From the NCBI RefSeq assembly GCF_001422645.1, contig NZ_LMLR01000012.1, forward strand, positions 286,451-350,450: a DNA stretch of 64,000 bases, in the 5' to 3' direction. Position 1 is the first letter of the stretch; the number at the start of each line of letters is the position of its first letter. Both the position numbers and the translations under genes were made by a program. Positions 9,293 to 18,789 of this stretch are shown here, one piece after another. Source of the stretch: Arthrobacter sp. Leaf69 (GTDB lineage Bacteria > Actinomycetota > Actinomycetes > Actinomycetales > Micrococcaceae). The notes beneath the pieces are model-generated. The model had not been told where the DNA came from. It saw only the letters and a list, made by a program, of their open reading frames with translations, and ran no database searches.

Positions 9293-9910
9293 ATGATTCA
9301 TGATTGCACTATGACATCACCGCCGAGGACCCCACCGCCGAGGACCTCACCGCCGGACCAGTACCGGATCATCGCGGTCTGCACCGGCAACATCTGCCGG
9401 TCGCCGATGGCTGAACTGATGCTGGCGGAGGCAATGGCCGCCGCGGGCCTGGCCGGCGCCGTCGTGGATTCAGCCGGAACCACGGCTTACGAGGTGGGCC
9501 GGCCGATTGACCCGCGGGCCGCCCGCAAGCTCACCGCCCACAGCATCCCCTCGGACCAGCATGTGGCGCGCGAATGGCGGACGGATTGGTTCCACAGCCG
9601 CGACCTCATCCTCGCCCTGGACGTGGACCACTTCGGCTGGCTGCAGCAGGCGGCGCCGGACCGCGAGTCCCTGGCCAAGATCAGGATGTTGCGCAGCTTC
9701 GATCCCGCCGTCGCGGGCAAGGACCCCCTCGACCAGGGCATCGAAGACCCCTGGTACGGCGGCCACGCGGACTTCGACGTCACCTGGAACCTGATCCACG
9801 CGGCACTTCCCGGGATCGTGGCGCACGTCCAGGCCGAGCTCGCCGTGCTCCGGCGACCGGGCGGCAGTGATCAACCCAATGCAGGGCAGCCGGTACGCTC
9901 TATTTCATGA
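9293..9910 (+). CDS. Low-molecular-weight protein-tyrosine phosphatase
   Basis: 205 aa, ATG after AAGGGGAAACCGC. The catalytic P-loop C-x5-R is CTGNICRSPMAE near residue 33, and the general acid Asp is in EDPWYGG near 150. This is longer than the usual 155-165 aa because of a Pro-rich head and a C-terminal tail. The family dephosphorylates tyrosine on proteins or, in actinobacteria, can act in cell-envelope control. Its stop overlaps the next ATG (ATGA), so it may be coupled to the kinase-PabB gene, which also has its own -10 box. Confidence 0.92.
   Translation: MIHDCTMTSPPRTPPPRTSPPDQYRIIAVCTGNICRSPMAELMLAEAMAAAGLAGAVVDSAGTTAYEVGRPIDPRAARKLTAHSIPSDQHVAREWRTDWFHSRDLILALDVDHFGWLQQAAPDRESLAKIRMLRSFDPAVAGKDPLDQGIEDPWYGGHADFDVTWNLIHAALPGIVAHVQAELAVLRRPGGSDQPNAGQPVRSIS
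9894..9899 (+). promoter_or_regulatory. Leaderless -10 box of the kinase-pabB gene
   Basis: TACGCT ends 7 nt before the ATG at 9907, inside the end of the phosphatase gene. It would give an internal leaderless transcript. Confidence 0.4.
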
Positions 9911-11955
9911 GTCCTGCACCCGTCATCATCGCCATCGACGGACGATCCGGCGCAGGCAAGACCACCCTGGCGATCGAACTGGCGGCACGGCTCCGCGAGC
10001 ACCACAAGGTGTCCCTCTTTCACCTCGAGGACATCTACCCCGGCTGGAACGGGCTCGCGGCCGGCGTCGAACGCTACGCCTCGACGGTCCTGGCCCCGCT
10101 GCACCGCGGCGAGCCCGCCGAATGGGTCAGCTGGGACTGGAACGCGCATTACGACGGCGAGACCCGCACCACCCGGCCCGCCGAGATCGTCCTGGTGGAA
10201 GGCGTGGGTGCGGCCGCTGCGGCAGCCCGTCCCTACCTGTCCGCGGTCATCTGGGCCGATTCGCCCGAACACGACCGGCGCAGCAGGGCCCTGGCCCGGG
10301 ACGGCGACAGCTACGCACCGTACTGGGATGAGTGGGCCGCCCAGGAAGAGGAGTGGCTGGCCGTGGACGACGTTCCGGCCCAGGCCGATGTCCGCGTGCT
10401 CAACCTGGCCGACGGCGCCGCGCCGGCGGAAGTGCTCCAGGCCCTCCAGTACCTGCCGGCGCTGACCACGGTGATGCTCCCGGAACTCGCCGCCCGCCGC
10501 GGCCTGGAGCTCCGCGCCGAACGGATCACAGCCGCGCCGGACCCTGCCCGGCTGTTCGAGTCCCTCTACGGCCGCTCAGCCAACGCCGTCTGGCTCGACT
10601 CGTCCCTGCCGCCGGACGAAGGCGCCGCGGCGGAACGGAGCCGGTTCAGCATCCTGGCCGACGACGGCGGCCCGTTCGGCCAGTCGGTCCGGCACACTGC
10701 GGGCAGCACCCAGGTGACGGTCGGCAACGCCGCTGTCACGACGGAGGAGCCGTTCTTCCGGTGGCTCGACGGCGTCTGGGGCGGCCGCGCCGTCCGCGGC
10801 CCCGAGGGGTACCCCTGCGAGTTCACCCTGGGCTGGCTCGGCTACCTCGGCTACGAACTCAAACGCGAGACCGGCGGCAGCGACGTCACGGCCGAGTCCC
10901 CCGATGCCTGCCTGCTGTTCGCCGGGCGCGCCGTGGTGCTGGACCATGTGGAGCAGGCGGTCTGGCTGCTGGCGCTGGACACCCCCGACGCCGGGGACTG
11001 GCTCGGGGCCGCCCGGACCGCCGTCACCGGGGCATGCGGCGGCCTCGAACCGTCCGCCCCGCGCGCGGGCGCTGGCACTGGCACTGGCACTGCCCCGGCC
11101 TTCACCGCACGGGACTCGGAGGTCGCCTACAAGTCCAAAATCACTGAGGCCCAGTACCAGATCGCCGAAGGCAACACCTACGAGGTCTGCCTGACCACCG
11201 CCCTGACAGCAGAACTTCCGGCTTCCGCCCTGGACCCCCGGCAGGCCTACCTGGCGCTGCGCCGGAGGAATCCGGCCCCGTTCGCCAGCTATCTGCGCTT
11301 CGGGGACCTCACGGTGGCGAGCACCTCGCCCGAGCGGTTCCTGCGGATCGCGGCCGACGGCCGGATGCGCGCCGAGCCGATCAAGGGCACCCGGCACCGG
11401 GACGCGGACCCGGCGCGGGACGCGCTGCTGCGGCAGGAACTCGAATCCTCCCCGAAGGACCGGGCCGAGAACATCATGATCGTTGACCTGCTGCGCAATG
11501 ACCTCAGCCATTTCGCGGTGCCCGGCACGGTGTCGGTCAGCCGGCTCTGCGCGATCGAAAGTTACGCCACGGTCCACCAGATGGTGAGCACCATCGATGC
11601 CAGGCTCAGGCCCGGGATGCCGCGGGCCGAGGCCGTCGCGGCGTGCTTCCCCGCCGGCTCCATGACCGGCGCCCCCAAGGTCAGCACCATGGCCATCCTG
11701 GACCGGCTGGAGGGCGCGCCGCGGGGGGTCTACTCCGGCGCGATCGGCTATTTTTCGCTCAACGGCGCCACCGACCTGGCCGTGGCGATCCGCACCCTGG
11801 TGCTCGCGGAGCGGCCCGGCGGTGGCACCGGGCTCAGCCTCGGTGTGGGCGGGGCGATTACGGCCGATTCCTCGCCGCAGGACGAGTACGAGGAAATCCG
11901 GACCAAGGCCTTCGGGGTTCTCTCGGCGCTCGGCGCGGAGTTCCCGCCCGGCTGA
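9907..11955 (+). CDS. pabB: Uridine-kinase-like domain fused to aminodeoxychorismate synthase component I
   Basis: 682 aa, two domains. Residues 1-185 form a P-loop kinase-like domain with GRSGAGKTT at 11-19 and the Asp/Glu-rich LEDIYPGWNG, as in uridine kinases. From about 190 on it is PabB: EPIKGTRHR with Lys493 (the PIKGT motif that separates PabB from TrpE's PIAGT), NIMIVDLLRNDL and FPAGSMTGAPK. PabB makes 4-amino-4-deoxychorismate from chorismate for folate, normally with a PabA amidotransferase; none is seen here. A (CTGGCA)n microsatellite at 11066-11092 encodes a GTGTG linker. pabC lies 1.6 kb downstream. Confidence 0.9.
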   Translation: MSPAPVIIAIDGRSGAGKTTLAIELAARLREHHKVSLFHLEDIYPGWNGLAAGVERYASTVLAPLHRGEPAEWVSWDWNAHYDGETRTTRPAEIVLVEGVGAAAAAARPYLSAVIWADSPEHDRRSRALARDGDSYAPYWDEWAAQEEEWLAVDDVPAQADVRVLNLADGAAPAEVLQALQYLPALTTVMLPELAARRGLELRAERITAAPDPARLFESLYGRSANAVWLDSSLPPDEGAAAERSRFSILADDGGPFGQSVRHTAGSTQVTVGNAAVTTEEPFFRWLDGVWGGRAVRGPEGYPCEFTLGWLGYLGYELKRETGGSDVTAESPDACLLFAGRAVVLDHVEQAVWLLALDTPDAGDWLGAARTAVTGACGGLEPSAPRAGAGTGTGTAPAFTARDSEVAYKSKITEAQYQIAEGNTYEVCLTTALTAELPASALDPRQAYLALRRRNPAPFASYLRFGDLTVASTSPERFLRIAADGRMRAEPIKGTRHRDADPARDALLRQELESSPKDRAENIMIVDLLRNDLSHFAVPGTVSVSRLCAIESYATVHQMVSTIDARLRPGMPRAEAVAACFPAGSMTGAPKVSTMAILDRLEGAPRGVYSGAIGYFSLNGATDLAVAIRTLVLAERPGGGTGLSLGVGGAITADSSPQDEYEEIRTKAFGVLSALGAEFPPG

Positions 11956-11995
11956 CGGCAACCCCGTCACCCGGCTGACGCCGGTGCAGCTCGGG

Positions 11996-13471
11996 CTACT
12001 GCAGGGTGGCTGTCAGCCGGGCCACGTTGTCCACGTATTTGACACCCATGGGCCGTTTCATCCAGTCCTCGAGGGTCAGTTCCCGCGAAATGCCCCGGTA
12101 GGTGTCCTCCACGGCGCTGATCCGGCGCACGATGTCCTCGCCCAGGAGCATCACTGAGACCTCAAGGTTCAGCGAGAAGGAGCGCATGTCCATGTTGCTG
12201 GACCCCAGCACCGCCACGTCGTTATCGATGGTGAAGTGCTTGGCGTGCAGCACGAAAGGGGCCTTGTACAGGTAGATCCGCACGCCGGCTTCCAGGAGCG
12301 CCTCGTAGTACGACTGCTGGGCGTGGTGGACCAGGAACTGGTCACCTTTTTCCGAGACGAAGAGTTCGACGTCGACGCCGCGCTGCGCCGCCGTCGTCAC
12401 CGCGTACAGCAGCGAATCATCCGGGACGAAGTAGGGGCTGCAGATCGAGATCTTGTGCTGCGCCGAGTAGATCAGCGTGTTGAAAAGACGCAGGTTGTTT
12501 TCCGTGATGAAGCCGGGGCCGCTGGGCACCACCTGGGCCGTGATGTTGCCGGCGTGCAGTTCGGGACGATGCGCCAGCTGATCCTCGAGCGACTCGTCGG
12601 TCTCGCTGAGCCAGTCCGTGGCGAACACGACGTTGAGCGTGGTGACGATCGGCCCCCGCAAGCAGGCCATCAGCTCGACCCATTCGCGGCCCACCTTGCG
12701 GTGCCGCGGGTTGTTGTACGAGGGTTCGATCAGGTTCTGCGAACCGGTGAACGCCACCTCGCCGTCGATCACCATGATCTTGCGGTGGTTGCGCAGGTCC
12801 GGCCGGCGCCACTGCCCGTGCACGGGCCGCAGCGGCAGCATGGGACGCCAGCGAATCTTGCCGGCCTTGAGCCGGGCGATCAGCTTGCTGTAGCCCTGGA
12901 TGCGCAGGGTCCCCAGGTGGTCGAACAGGAGACGGACCTCGACGCCGCGTTCTGCGGCCTCTTCCATCGCCGTCAGCAGATCGTCCGTGACGTGGTCCGA
13001 GCTCAGGATGTAGAACTCGGCGTTGACGAAGGACTCGGCCTTACGGACTGCCGCCGCCATCGCCTTGATCGAGTCCGGGTACCCGGGGAGGAGCTCCACG
13101 TGGTTGCCGTCCACCATCGGCAGCGAGCCAAGGGTCTTGTTCAGTTCCGCCGCGGAGGCCACCCATTCCGGGCCGTCGTAGCGGCTTTCCAACATGGCCA
13201 GGTCGGCCGTGCCGGCGCGCACGCGGGTGTTCACTGCATCCTGCTGCGCCCGGCGCTTGCGGGAGAGGCGGAAATTGCCGAAGAGCAGGAACAGGACCAG
13301 GCCGAGGGCCGGGACGAAGAAGATGATCAGCAGCCAGGCCATGGCCGTGGTGGGGCGTCGGTTTCCCGGGATGATGCCGAGGGCCAGCACCCGGATGGCG
13401 AGGTCCACCACGGTCAGGATCATGATCACCCAGGACGGCAGCGTTTCCGCCAGCGAAAATGGCCACAGCAC
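11996..13471 (-). CDS. cls: Cardiolipin synthase (phospholipase D family)
   Basis: 491 aa. The GTG at 13469-13471 is chosen because GAGGGG sits 7 nt upstream; an in-frame TTG at 13528 has no such site. Two N-terminal TM helices are followed by two HKD catalytic motifs, HRKIMVIDGEVAFTGSQN near residue 228 and HAKHFTIDNDVAVLGSSN near 409. The enzyme condenses phosphatidylglycerol-type lipids to cardiolipin at the membrane. It lies opposite to pabB and pabC, separating them, and is probably monocistronic. Confidence 0.93.
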   Translation of the reverse strand: MLWPFSLAETLPSWVIMILTVVDLAIRVLALGIIPGNRRPTTAMAWLLIIFFVPALGLVLFLLFGNFRLSRKRRAQQDAVNTRVRAGTADLAMLESRYDGPEWVASAAELNKTLGSLPMVDGNHVELLPGYPDSIKAMAAAVRKAESFVNAEFYILSSDHVTDDLLTAMEEAAERGVEVRLLFDHLGTLRIQGYSKLIARLKAGKIRWRPMLPLRPVHGQWRRPDLRNHRKIMVIDGEVAFTGSQNLIEPSYNNPRHRKVGREWVELMACLRGPIVTTLNVVFATDWLSETDESLEDQLAHRPELHAGNITAQVVPSGPGFITENNLRLFNTLIYSAQHKISICSPYFVPDDSLLYAVTTAAQRGVDVELFVSEKGDQFLVHHAQQSYYEALLEAGVRIYLYKAPFVLHAKHFTIDNDVAVLGSSNMDMRSFSLNLEVSVMLLGEDIVRRISAVEDTYRGISRELTLEDWMKRPMGVKYVDNVARLTATLQ

Positions 13472-13552
13472 AGGCGAACCCCTCAAGCTCCAGACCCGCG
13501 GAACAGTTCCGGAACGGGCAACCGTCAAATCCTAACCCGTTGCCCGCCGCAC

Positions 13553-13558
13553 TAAGCT
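13553..13558 (+). promoter_or_regulatory. Leaderless -10 box of pabC
   Basis: TAAGCT ends 6 nt before the ATG at 13565, with no ribosome site between. Confidence 0.5.
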
Positions 13559-13564
13559 GAAGCC

Positions 13565-14521
13565 ATGACTTCTCCTGCCGCCGCTCCCTCCCCCGCCACG
13601 GTGCTGGTCTTCCTCGACCCCGCGTTCGAGGACGGCCGGCTGGCCGATGCGTCCAAGCCGCAGCTCATGGCGACGGACCAGGGCGCCACCCGCGGCGATG
13701 GTGTTTTCGAGTCGCTGCTGGCGGTGGGCGGGCACCCCCGCAAGCTCCAGGCACACCTGAACCGCCTGGCCGGGTCCGCCCGGCTCCTGGAGCTGGACAT
13801 CCCGGCGGAGGAGCCCTGGCGCCGCGCCATCACAACGGCCATCCGCGAATACCGCAGCCAGCACGTGCCGGGGTCCGTTGCTGACGACGAACTCGTGGTG
13901 AAGCTGCTGGTGACCCGCGGCGTCGAAGGATCCGCCATGCCCACCTGCTGGGTCCAGGCGTCCGCACCCGGCCCCGCCGGGCGTCGCCAGCGCGAGACCG
14001 GCGTCGACGTCATCCTGCTGGACCGCGGCTACGACAGCGAAGTGGGCGAGCGGGCGCCGTGGCTGCTCCTGGGTGCCAAGACCCTTTCCTATGCGGTCAA
14101 TATGGCGGCCCTGCGGTACGCGCATGCCCAGGGTGCGGACGATGTCATCTTCACGTCCGCGGACGGCCGGGTCCTGGAGGGTCCGACGTCGACCGTGCTG
14201 CTCGCGCACCTGGAGACCGTCGACGACGGCGCCGGCGGGGTCCGCACCATCCGGCGTCTCATCACCCCCCAGCTCGACAGCGGGATCCTGCCCGGCACCT
14301 CGCAGGGCGCCCTGTTCACCGCGGCCAAGGCCGCCGGCTGGGAGCTGGGCTACGGCCCGCTGGAACCCCACGACCTCTACGACGCCGACGCCGTCTGGCT
14401 GATCTCCAGCATCCGGCTGCTGGCGCCCGTCAACCACATTGACGGCAAGGAAATCGGCACCCCGGAGCTGCGCCGGCAGCTCACGGCAGAGCTCAACGCG
14501 CTCTACGCCACGATCCAGTAG
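13565..14521 (+). CDS. pabC: Aminodeoxychorismate lyase / class IV aminotransferase
   Basis: 318 aa fold-type IV PLP enzyme. The N-terminal DQGATRGDGVFESLL is typical, the PLP lysine is in LGAKTLSYAVNM near residue 177, and SADGRVLEGPTSTV matches the cofactor-binding loop. Together with the nearby PabB fusion, the likely role is release of pyruvate from aminodeoxychorismate to give p-aminobenzoate. A branched-chain or D-amino-acid aminotransferase is the alternative within this fold. The start is probably leaderless. Confidence 0.87.
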   Translation: MTSPAAAPSPATVLVFLDPAFEDGRLADASKPQLMATDQGATRGDGVFESLLAVGGHPRKLQAHLNRLAGSARLLELDIPAEEPWRRAITTAIREYRSQHVPGSVADDELVVKLLVTRGVEGSAMPTCWVQASAPGPAGRRQRETGVDVILLDRGYDSEVGERAPWLLLGAKTLSYAVNMAALRYAHAQGADDVIFTSADGRVLEGPTSTVLLAHLETVDDGAGGVRTIRRLITPQLDSGILPGTSQGALFTAAKAAGWELGYGPLEPHDLYDADAVWLISSIRLLAPVNHIDGKEIGTPELRRQLTAELNALYATIQ

Positions 14522-14536
14522 CCCAGCGGCATGCAG

Positions 14537-14593
14537 CGCGGGGTCAGCTGCGGCCCACCCGGGCGCCCCGGATGGGCGCGTGGTGACCCCGCG
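14537..14593. terminator. Bidirectional stem-loop between pabC and lipoprotein gene
   Basis: CGCGGGGTCA (14537-14546) pairs perfectly with TGACCCCGCG (14584-14593). A nested GCCCA/TGGGC stem sits in the loop. It lies between two converging genes. There is no T-run, as is common in high-GC actinobacteria. Confidence 0.6.
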
Positions 14594-14602
14594 TTCCGCG
14601 TG

Positions 14603-15355
14603 TCAGCCCTTGGCGAGGGCTTCGTCGACGAGACGGGCCAAGTCGACTGACGCATCCGCGGTGAGCCCGATCCCCGTTACGACGGCCGTGGCCGACAGCG
14701 TTCCCTTCAATCCCATGACCATGACTGTCGTCACGGCCTGCCCGGAGGGCAGCGTCTGAGTGGAGAGGGAGCTGAACGAGTTGTCCCCGGTTGTTTTCAC
14801 GTCCAGGACTTTCGTCGTGTTCGTGATTTTCTGGCCCTGGAACTCCAGCGTGAAGTTTGCACACTTCGTGCTGTTCGCCTCGGAGGCTTCGACATTGCTG
14901 CTTAGGAGCTCCGGGTCCGTGACCGCCACGAGGGTGAGCACCGTGATGGTTTCCTCCTTGGCCGATTCGGCGCCGCCGGCGGCGTAGGTGCTGCCCTCGG
15001 GAATCTGCGCGCTGCTGTCCGCAAGGGCGCCACATTCCGCCGGAGTGATCTTGGCGGCGTCCATCATCTCGCCGGCCGATTCGATGCCCTGGTCCAGTTC
15101 GCTTGCCGGAACGGCAGTCAGCGGCCGGCCTGCGGCGTCTTTCAGCCCGGCGATGATCGCGGCCAGCTCCTTTGCCGCGTACGCCTTCGGTGTGGGAGTC
15201 GGGGTGGGCGTCGGCGTGGCGGACGGCGATGCCGCCAGCGATTCCCCCGAAGCAGGCGAGGACGAGCCCCCGGCGGCTGAGGTTGTGCCGCAGCCGGCGA
15301 GCGCCAGCGTTGTCGCGAGAAGGAGCGCGGCCGGTGTGATGCTTCTTAGATTCAT
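14603..15355 (-). CDS. Putative lipoprotein, unknown function
   Basis: 250 aa. The type II signal peptide has lipobox LALAGC, so Cys about 22 would be lipidated. A Ser/Ala-rich stretch and a (TP)n linker follow, then a soluble domain of about 190 residues with no recognised family; it has a possible beta-rich second half (TITVLTLVAVTDPELL). Anchored on the outer face of the membrane. It lies 125 bp downstream of the exopolysaccharide-type operon on the same strand and could be transcribed with it. Confidence 0.8.
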   Translation of the reverse strand: MNLRSITPAALLLATTLALAGCGTTSAAGGSSSPASGESLAASPSATPTPTPTPTPKAYAAKELAAIIAGLKDAAGRPLTAVPASELDQGIESAGEMMDAAKITPAECGALADSSAQIPEGSTYAAGGAESAKEETITVLTLVAVTDPELLSSNVEASEANSTKCANFTLEFQGQKITNTTKVLDVKTTGDNSFSSLSTQTLPSGQAVTTVMVMGLKGTLSATAVVTGIGLTADASVDLARLVDEALAKG

Positions 15356-15480
15356 GGAGGTCCCCAGTTCCTGTGTGATGTGGTCATGCACCGCTCCCAG
15401 ACGCGATAGCCGAGAGCCTACGACATCAGACGCGGGTAGGGAAAGACAAACGCATGGCAACGACACGCCCGTCGGGCCGG

Positions 15481-16566
15481 CTAGGCCCACGCCGTCCGGA
15501 GCGCCTCCCAAGCGTCGTCGTCGAGCATGCTGGACGGCGTGACGGCGACGGCGGTCGCCCCGCCCGAGATGGACGCCGCCAGCGCGGCTGCCAGGTCCGC
15601 CGCGGAGATGCTGCCACCCGTCGCCCACATCCCCACCGAAATGACGAACTTGGGAGAGCGCTTCGCCATGGCCCGGGCCAGTTCGGCGGAGTATTCGGGC
15701 TCCTTGCCGTTGAGCCCGAAGTAGTTCCACACCACCAGCCGGTCCGCGGCCGAGGCCAGGAGGCCGTAGTCGTGACCGCTCTCCGTGCGGTCGCCCGCCG
15801 GATCGTCCCACGGAGCCCTGACGTCCATGTCCAGGGTGGCCCCGTTTTGGTGTGCGGCCGCCGCCGCCTTCGCCACCACGGAGGCCAGCGCCTCGGAACG
15901 CCACGTCGCGATGCTTGGATGCCCGACGTCGATGTCCCCGCTCGCCTGCCTCGGCCAGTCGGTGGCGCCGCTGGCCAGCATGTAGGAATCGCGGTCATCG
16001 CCCCCGTAGGTGTTGTTGTCGAACATCAGTTCGGTCAGGGCCACCGCGGCCGGCTGGTAGCGTTTGGTCACCTCGGCCACGAACTCCACCAGCCGCTCCC
16101 CGGCCGGACCGGTGGTGAGGGCGGTAACGCTGGCGAAGTCCGTGGACCGGGTGCCGTCGAAGTTGATGCCCGCCAGGCCGGGATTCGTGCTGATCCAGCC
16201 CGGGATCAGCAGGTCGACGGTTAAGGTGACCTTCCGCTTCCGGCCGTCGCTGCCGGTTCCGAGGGCCTTGATCGCCTCGGCGACGTGGTCCCGGCCCGGG
16301 ACGGCTTCCAATTCCGGGTAGGCGGCCCAGGGGAAAGCCGTCCAGTCCAGCCGTCCGACGCTGATGGTCACGCTGTTGGCGTTGACCTCGTCGAGCCTCT
16401 TGGCCAGGGCCGGCAGGGTGTGGGCGGCATCGACGACGGTTTCGTAACCGACGCCGACGGTCCGTTCCTCGGCTGGCGCCGCGACCGCACTCGACCCCTC
16501 CTGCGGCCCGGAACACGAGGTCACGGCGAGGGCCAGCACGGACAGGAGACCCACAGCCCGTCTCAA
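15481..16566 (-). CDS. Lipoprotein with putative TIM-barrel glycosidase-like domain
   Basis: 361 aa. A TTG start overlaps the stop of the glycosyltransferase (TTGA) and has GGAAG 7 nt upstream; GTG at 16554 is possible. Signal peptide GLLSVLALAVTSC gives a lipobox Cys. The rest reads as alternating strands and helices of a TIM barrel: VGVGYETVV, VTISVGRLDW, VTLTVDLLIP, AVALTELMFDNN, ATLDMDVRAPW, RLVVWNYFGL, KFVISVGMW, ATAVAVTPS. Acidic residues at strand ends (E/D in TELMFD and DMDVR) are candidate catalytic groups. By position it recalls the C-terminal hydrolase domain of PgaB. Family assignment is inference. Confidence 0.65.
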   Translation of the reverse strand: MRRAVGLLSVLALAVTSCSGPQEGSSAVAAPAEERTVGVGYETVVDAAHTLPALAKRLDEVNANSVTISVGRLDWTAFPWAAYPELEAVPGRDHVAEAIKALGTGSDGRKRKVTLTVDLLIPGWISTNPGLAGINFDGTRSTDFASVTALTTGPAGERLVEFVAEVTKRYQPAAVALTELMFDNNTYGGDDRDSYMLASGATDWPRQASGDIDVGHPSIATWRSEALASVVAKAAAAAHQNGATLDMDVRAPWDDPAGDRTESGHDYGLLASAADRLVVWNYFGLNGKEPEYSAELARAMAKRSPKFVISVGMWATGGSISAADLAAALAASISGGATAVAVTPSSMLDDDAWEALRTAWA

Positions 16567-17858
16567 GCCCGCGCTTCCGCGCGTGGCGCCGGGACAGTCA
16601 CGCTGACGATTCCGGTCCGGGTGAGCTTGTTCCAGCGGGCTTCCTTCCTGCGCAGCTCCTGGTTGAGGGCGGCGACCATGGTCAGGCTGGTGAACACGGA
16701 ATACAACGGGATCAGCGGCAGCACCCAGATGTGCCGCAGGTCTTTCCATGCCCGGTTCATGCCCAGGGCGCACACCGTCAGAACGAGCGTCACGATGATG
16801 CCGAGCCAGCCCAGGAACGCCCAGGCGTCGCCGCCGAGCGGGCTGTAGCCCAGAGCGAGGAGGAACGCCAGGTCAAGGAGGACCAGGATCTGGACCACTG
16901 GCAGGACCACCATGGTGATGGCGTTGAACAACAGGTAGGCGCCGAACCTGCCGTGCCGGAGATTGCCGATCATGCCCTTGTGGACGGCCATGGTCTGCAG
17001 CAGGCCGCGGGCCCACCGGACCCGCTGCCGCCACAGGGCCCGGATGGTCGACGGGGATTCGGCGTAGACCAGCGCCCGCGGCGTGAAGACCACGCGGTAG
17101 CCCGCCTTGTGTACCCGCCAGGTCAGCTCCAGATCCTCGCCCACGGTGTCTTCGCGGAACGGCCCGATTTCCTCCACAACCTTGCGCGGGAAAGCGCCAA
17201 TGTTGCCGGAGACGATGGGCAGGCATCCGATCACGGTCAGTGCGCGCCGGACCATGCCGGTGCCGACGTGGCTGATGAAGGCCAGCATCCGGGTCTGGGC
17301 CCGGTTCAGGTTCACCGGCCGGTCATCGCCGCAGACGGCCCCGGTACGCCCGTCCTCGAAGCCCTGGAGCATCTTCTCGACGGTGTACCGGGAAAAGATG
17401 CCGTCCGCGTCAACGAACATCAGGACATCGCCGGTCGCGTTGCGGATTCCCAGATTCAGGGCGGCTCCCTTGCCTGCGTTGGCCTGTGTCAGGACCCTGA
17501 TCCGCGCATCCCCGGCCGCGAGACCTGCCATCAACTCTGCCGTGTTGTCGGTTGAGCCGTCGTCCACCAGGATCACCTCGTACCGGTCATACCGGGTGAG
17601 CTGGATAGATCGGACGCAGTTCTCGATGACGGTTGCCTCGTTGTAGGCGGGCACGATGATTGACACGCTGGGCCATTCATCGTGCAGTGTGGGGGCTTCC
17701 CGCCGCCGCCGCATGGCGGCACGGACTTCAAACCAGACGGACAGCGGCAGCACCAGGAGTTTGACGAGCCCGAAGACCAGGATGGGCAGGCCCAGCGCGA
17801 GGAGCAGGAGCTGCGCCCCGGGGAGGGCTGCCGCGAAGGATGATTCAAACCAGGACAT
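16563..17858 (-). CDS. Processive glycosyltransferase family 2 (PgaC/IcaA-like)
   Basis: 431 aa. An N-terminal TM helix (about 15-40), then the GT-A catalytic domain with ILVDDGSTDNT (near 94), DxD in FVDADG (near 150), GED (near 240) and QRVRW (near 283), then three or four TM helices. The D, DxD, ED and QxxRW set marks processive enzymes such as poly-N-acetylglucosamine, hyaluronan or cellulose synthases. It probably polymerises a UDP-sugar and extrudes the chain. It overlaps the ATP-grasp gene by 14 bp and the lipoprotein gene by 4 bp. Confidence 0.92.
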   Translation of the reverse strand: MSWFESSFAAALPGAQLLLLALGLPILVFGLVKLLVLPLSVWFEVRAAMRRRREAPTLHDEWPSVSIIVPAYNEATVIENCVRSIQLTRYDRYEVILVDDGSTDNTAELMAGLAAGDARIRVLTQANAGKGAALNLGIRNATGDVLMFVDADGIFSRYTVEKMLQGFEDGRTGAVCGDDRPVNLNRAQTRMLAFISHVGTGMVRRALTVIGCLPIVSGNIGAFPRKVVEEIGPFREDTVGEDLELTWRVHKAGYRVVFTPRALVYAESPSTIRALWRQRVRWARGLLQTMAVHKGMIGNLRHGRFGAYLLFNAITMVVLPVVQILVLLDLAFLLALGYSPLGGDAWAFLGWLGIIVTLVLTVCALGMNRAWKDLRHIWVLPLIPLYSVFTSLTMVAALNQELRRKEARWNKLTRTGIVSVTVPAPRAEARA

Positions 17859-18789
17859 TGGCGTACGCTCCTGTGCTTTGCCGGAAGGATGCCGGGTTGA
17901 AGGCTGGAAGGGCGAAGGACGCCAGAACGGCGTCGAGCAGTTCCGGGGCCCGTGCGCTGTTCGCGCCGAACCGGGCGTTCACCTCCAGGACCACGGGGGT
18001 CCCGTCCGCGCGGCGGCGGACATCCACGTCCACCGGGCCGGTGAGGCCCAGTGCGCGGACGGCGGCAAGCGCCACATTGCCGACGTCGATCGCTTCGCCC
18101 GCGTCGGTCCGGCGGGTGGTGACGGCGTTCCCGATGTTGCCCTGCGCCAACTCCGTTTTCTCCACCACGACGACGAACGGTGCGGCGACGTTGTGCGCGG
18201 GCGTGCCGAACACCATGGGACCGTACTCGACGCCCGGGATGAACTCCTGGACGATCTGCCCGGCCGGGAGACGGTGCCAGTCCACCTCCGTGCTGCCGTC
18301 GATGACCGTCACGCCGCGCCCGCCTCGCGAGACGCGGGGCTTGACGACGATGGGTCCCCCCAGCGCGGCCATGGCCGCGTTTGCGTCGGCATAGTCGCCG
18401 GGCACCCCGAAGCGCGGCGCCGGGACTCCGGCCGAGTGCAGCTGCCAGGCGGTGAAGAGCTTGTCGTCGGCGAGCGCCACCGGCCCGGGATCCCCAATAA
18501 TCACGCGGACCTCCGCCCCGAACGCCGCCCGGTACGCCGCAAGCTGCGGGAGTTCCTCGCTGACGGTGGGGATGATCACGTTGATGCCCTCCTGCACCAC
18601 AATCCTGCGAAGCGCGGAAACCAGGTCCGGGTCTGAGGCGGGCGGGACGGGAACCACCGTGAGGCCCGCCCCGGCGGGAAGCTCGCGGATGTCGGTGCCG
18701 AGGACGGGAATGCCGCGGTCTTTCAGTTGGGCGGCGACGGCACGGCCCGCGGGCCCTCCCGCGCCGGTGACCAGGACGCGGGGCTTCAC
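17845..18789 (-). CDS. ATP-grasp enzyme (carbamoyl-phosphate-synthase-like)
   Basis: 314 aa, GTG start inside the GTGA overlap with the PIG-L stop. A Rossmann-like N-terminal domain has VLVTGAGGPAGRAVA. ATP-grasp follows, with GGPIVVKPRVSRGGRG (phosphate loop) near 150 and VVLEVNARFGANS near 280 for Mg binding. ATP-grasp enzymes couple ATP to joining a carboxylate to an amine or other nucleophile. In this operon it may decorate a sugar amine exposed by the deacetylase. That role is inference; no substrate can be named. Confidence 0.87.
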   Translation of the reverse strand: MKPRVLVTGAGGPAGRAVAAQLKDRGIPVLGTDIRELPAGAGLTVVPVPPASDPDLVSALRRIVVQEGINVIIPTVSEELPQLAAYRAAFGAEVRVIIGDPGPVALADDKLFTAWQLHSAGVPAPRFGVPGDYADANAAMAALGGPIVVKPRVSRGGRGVTVIDGSTEVDWHRLPAGQIVQEFIPGVEYGPMVFGTPAHNVAAPFVVVVEKTELAQGNIGNAVTTRRTDAGEAIDVGNVALAAVRALGLTGPVDVDVRRRADGTPVVLEVNARFGANSARAPELLDAVLASFALPAFNPASFRQSTGAYANVLV

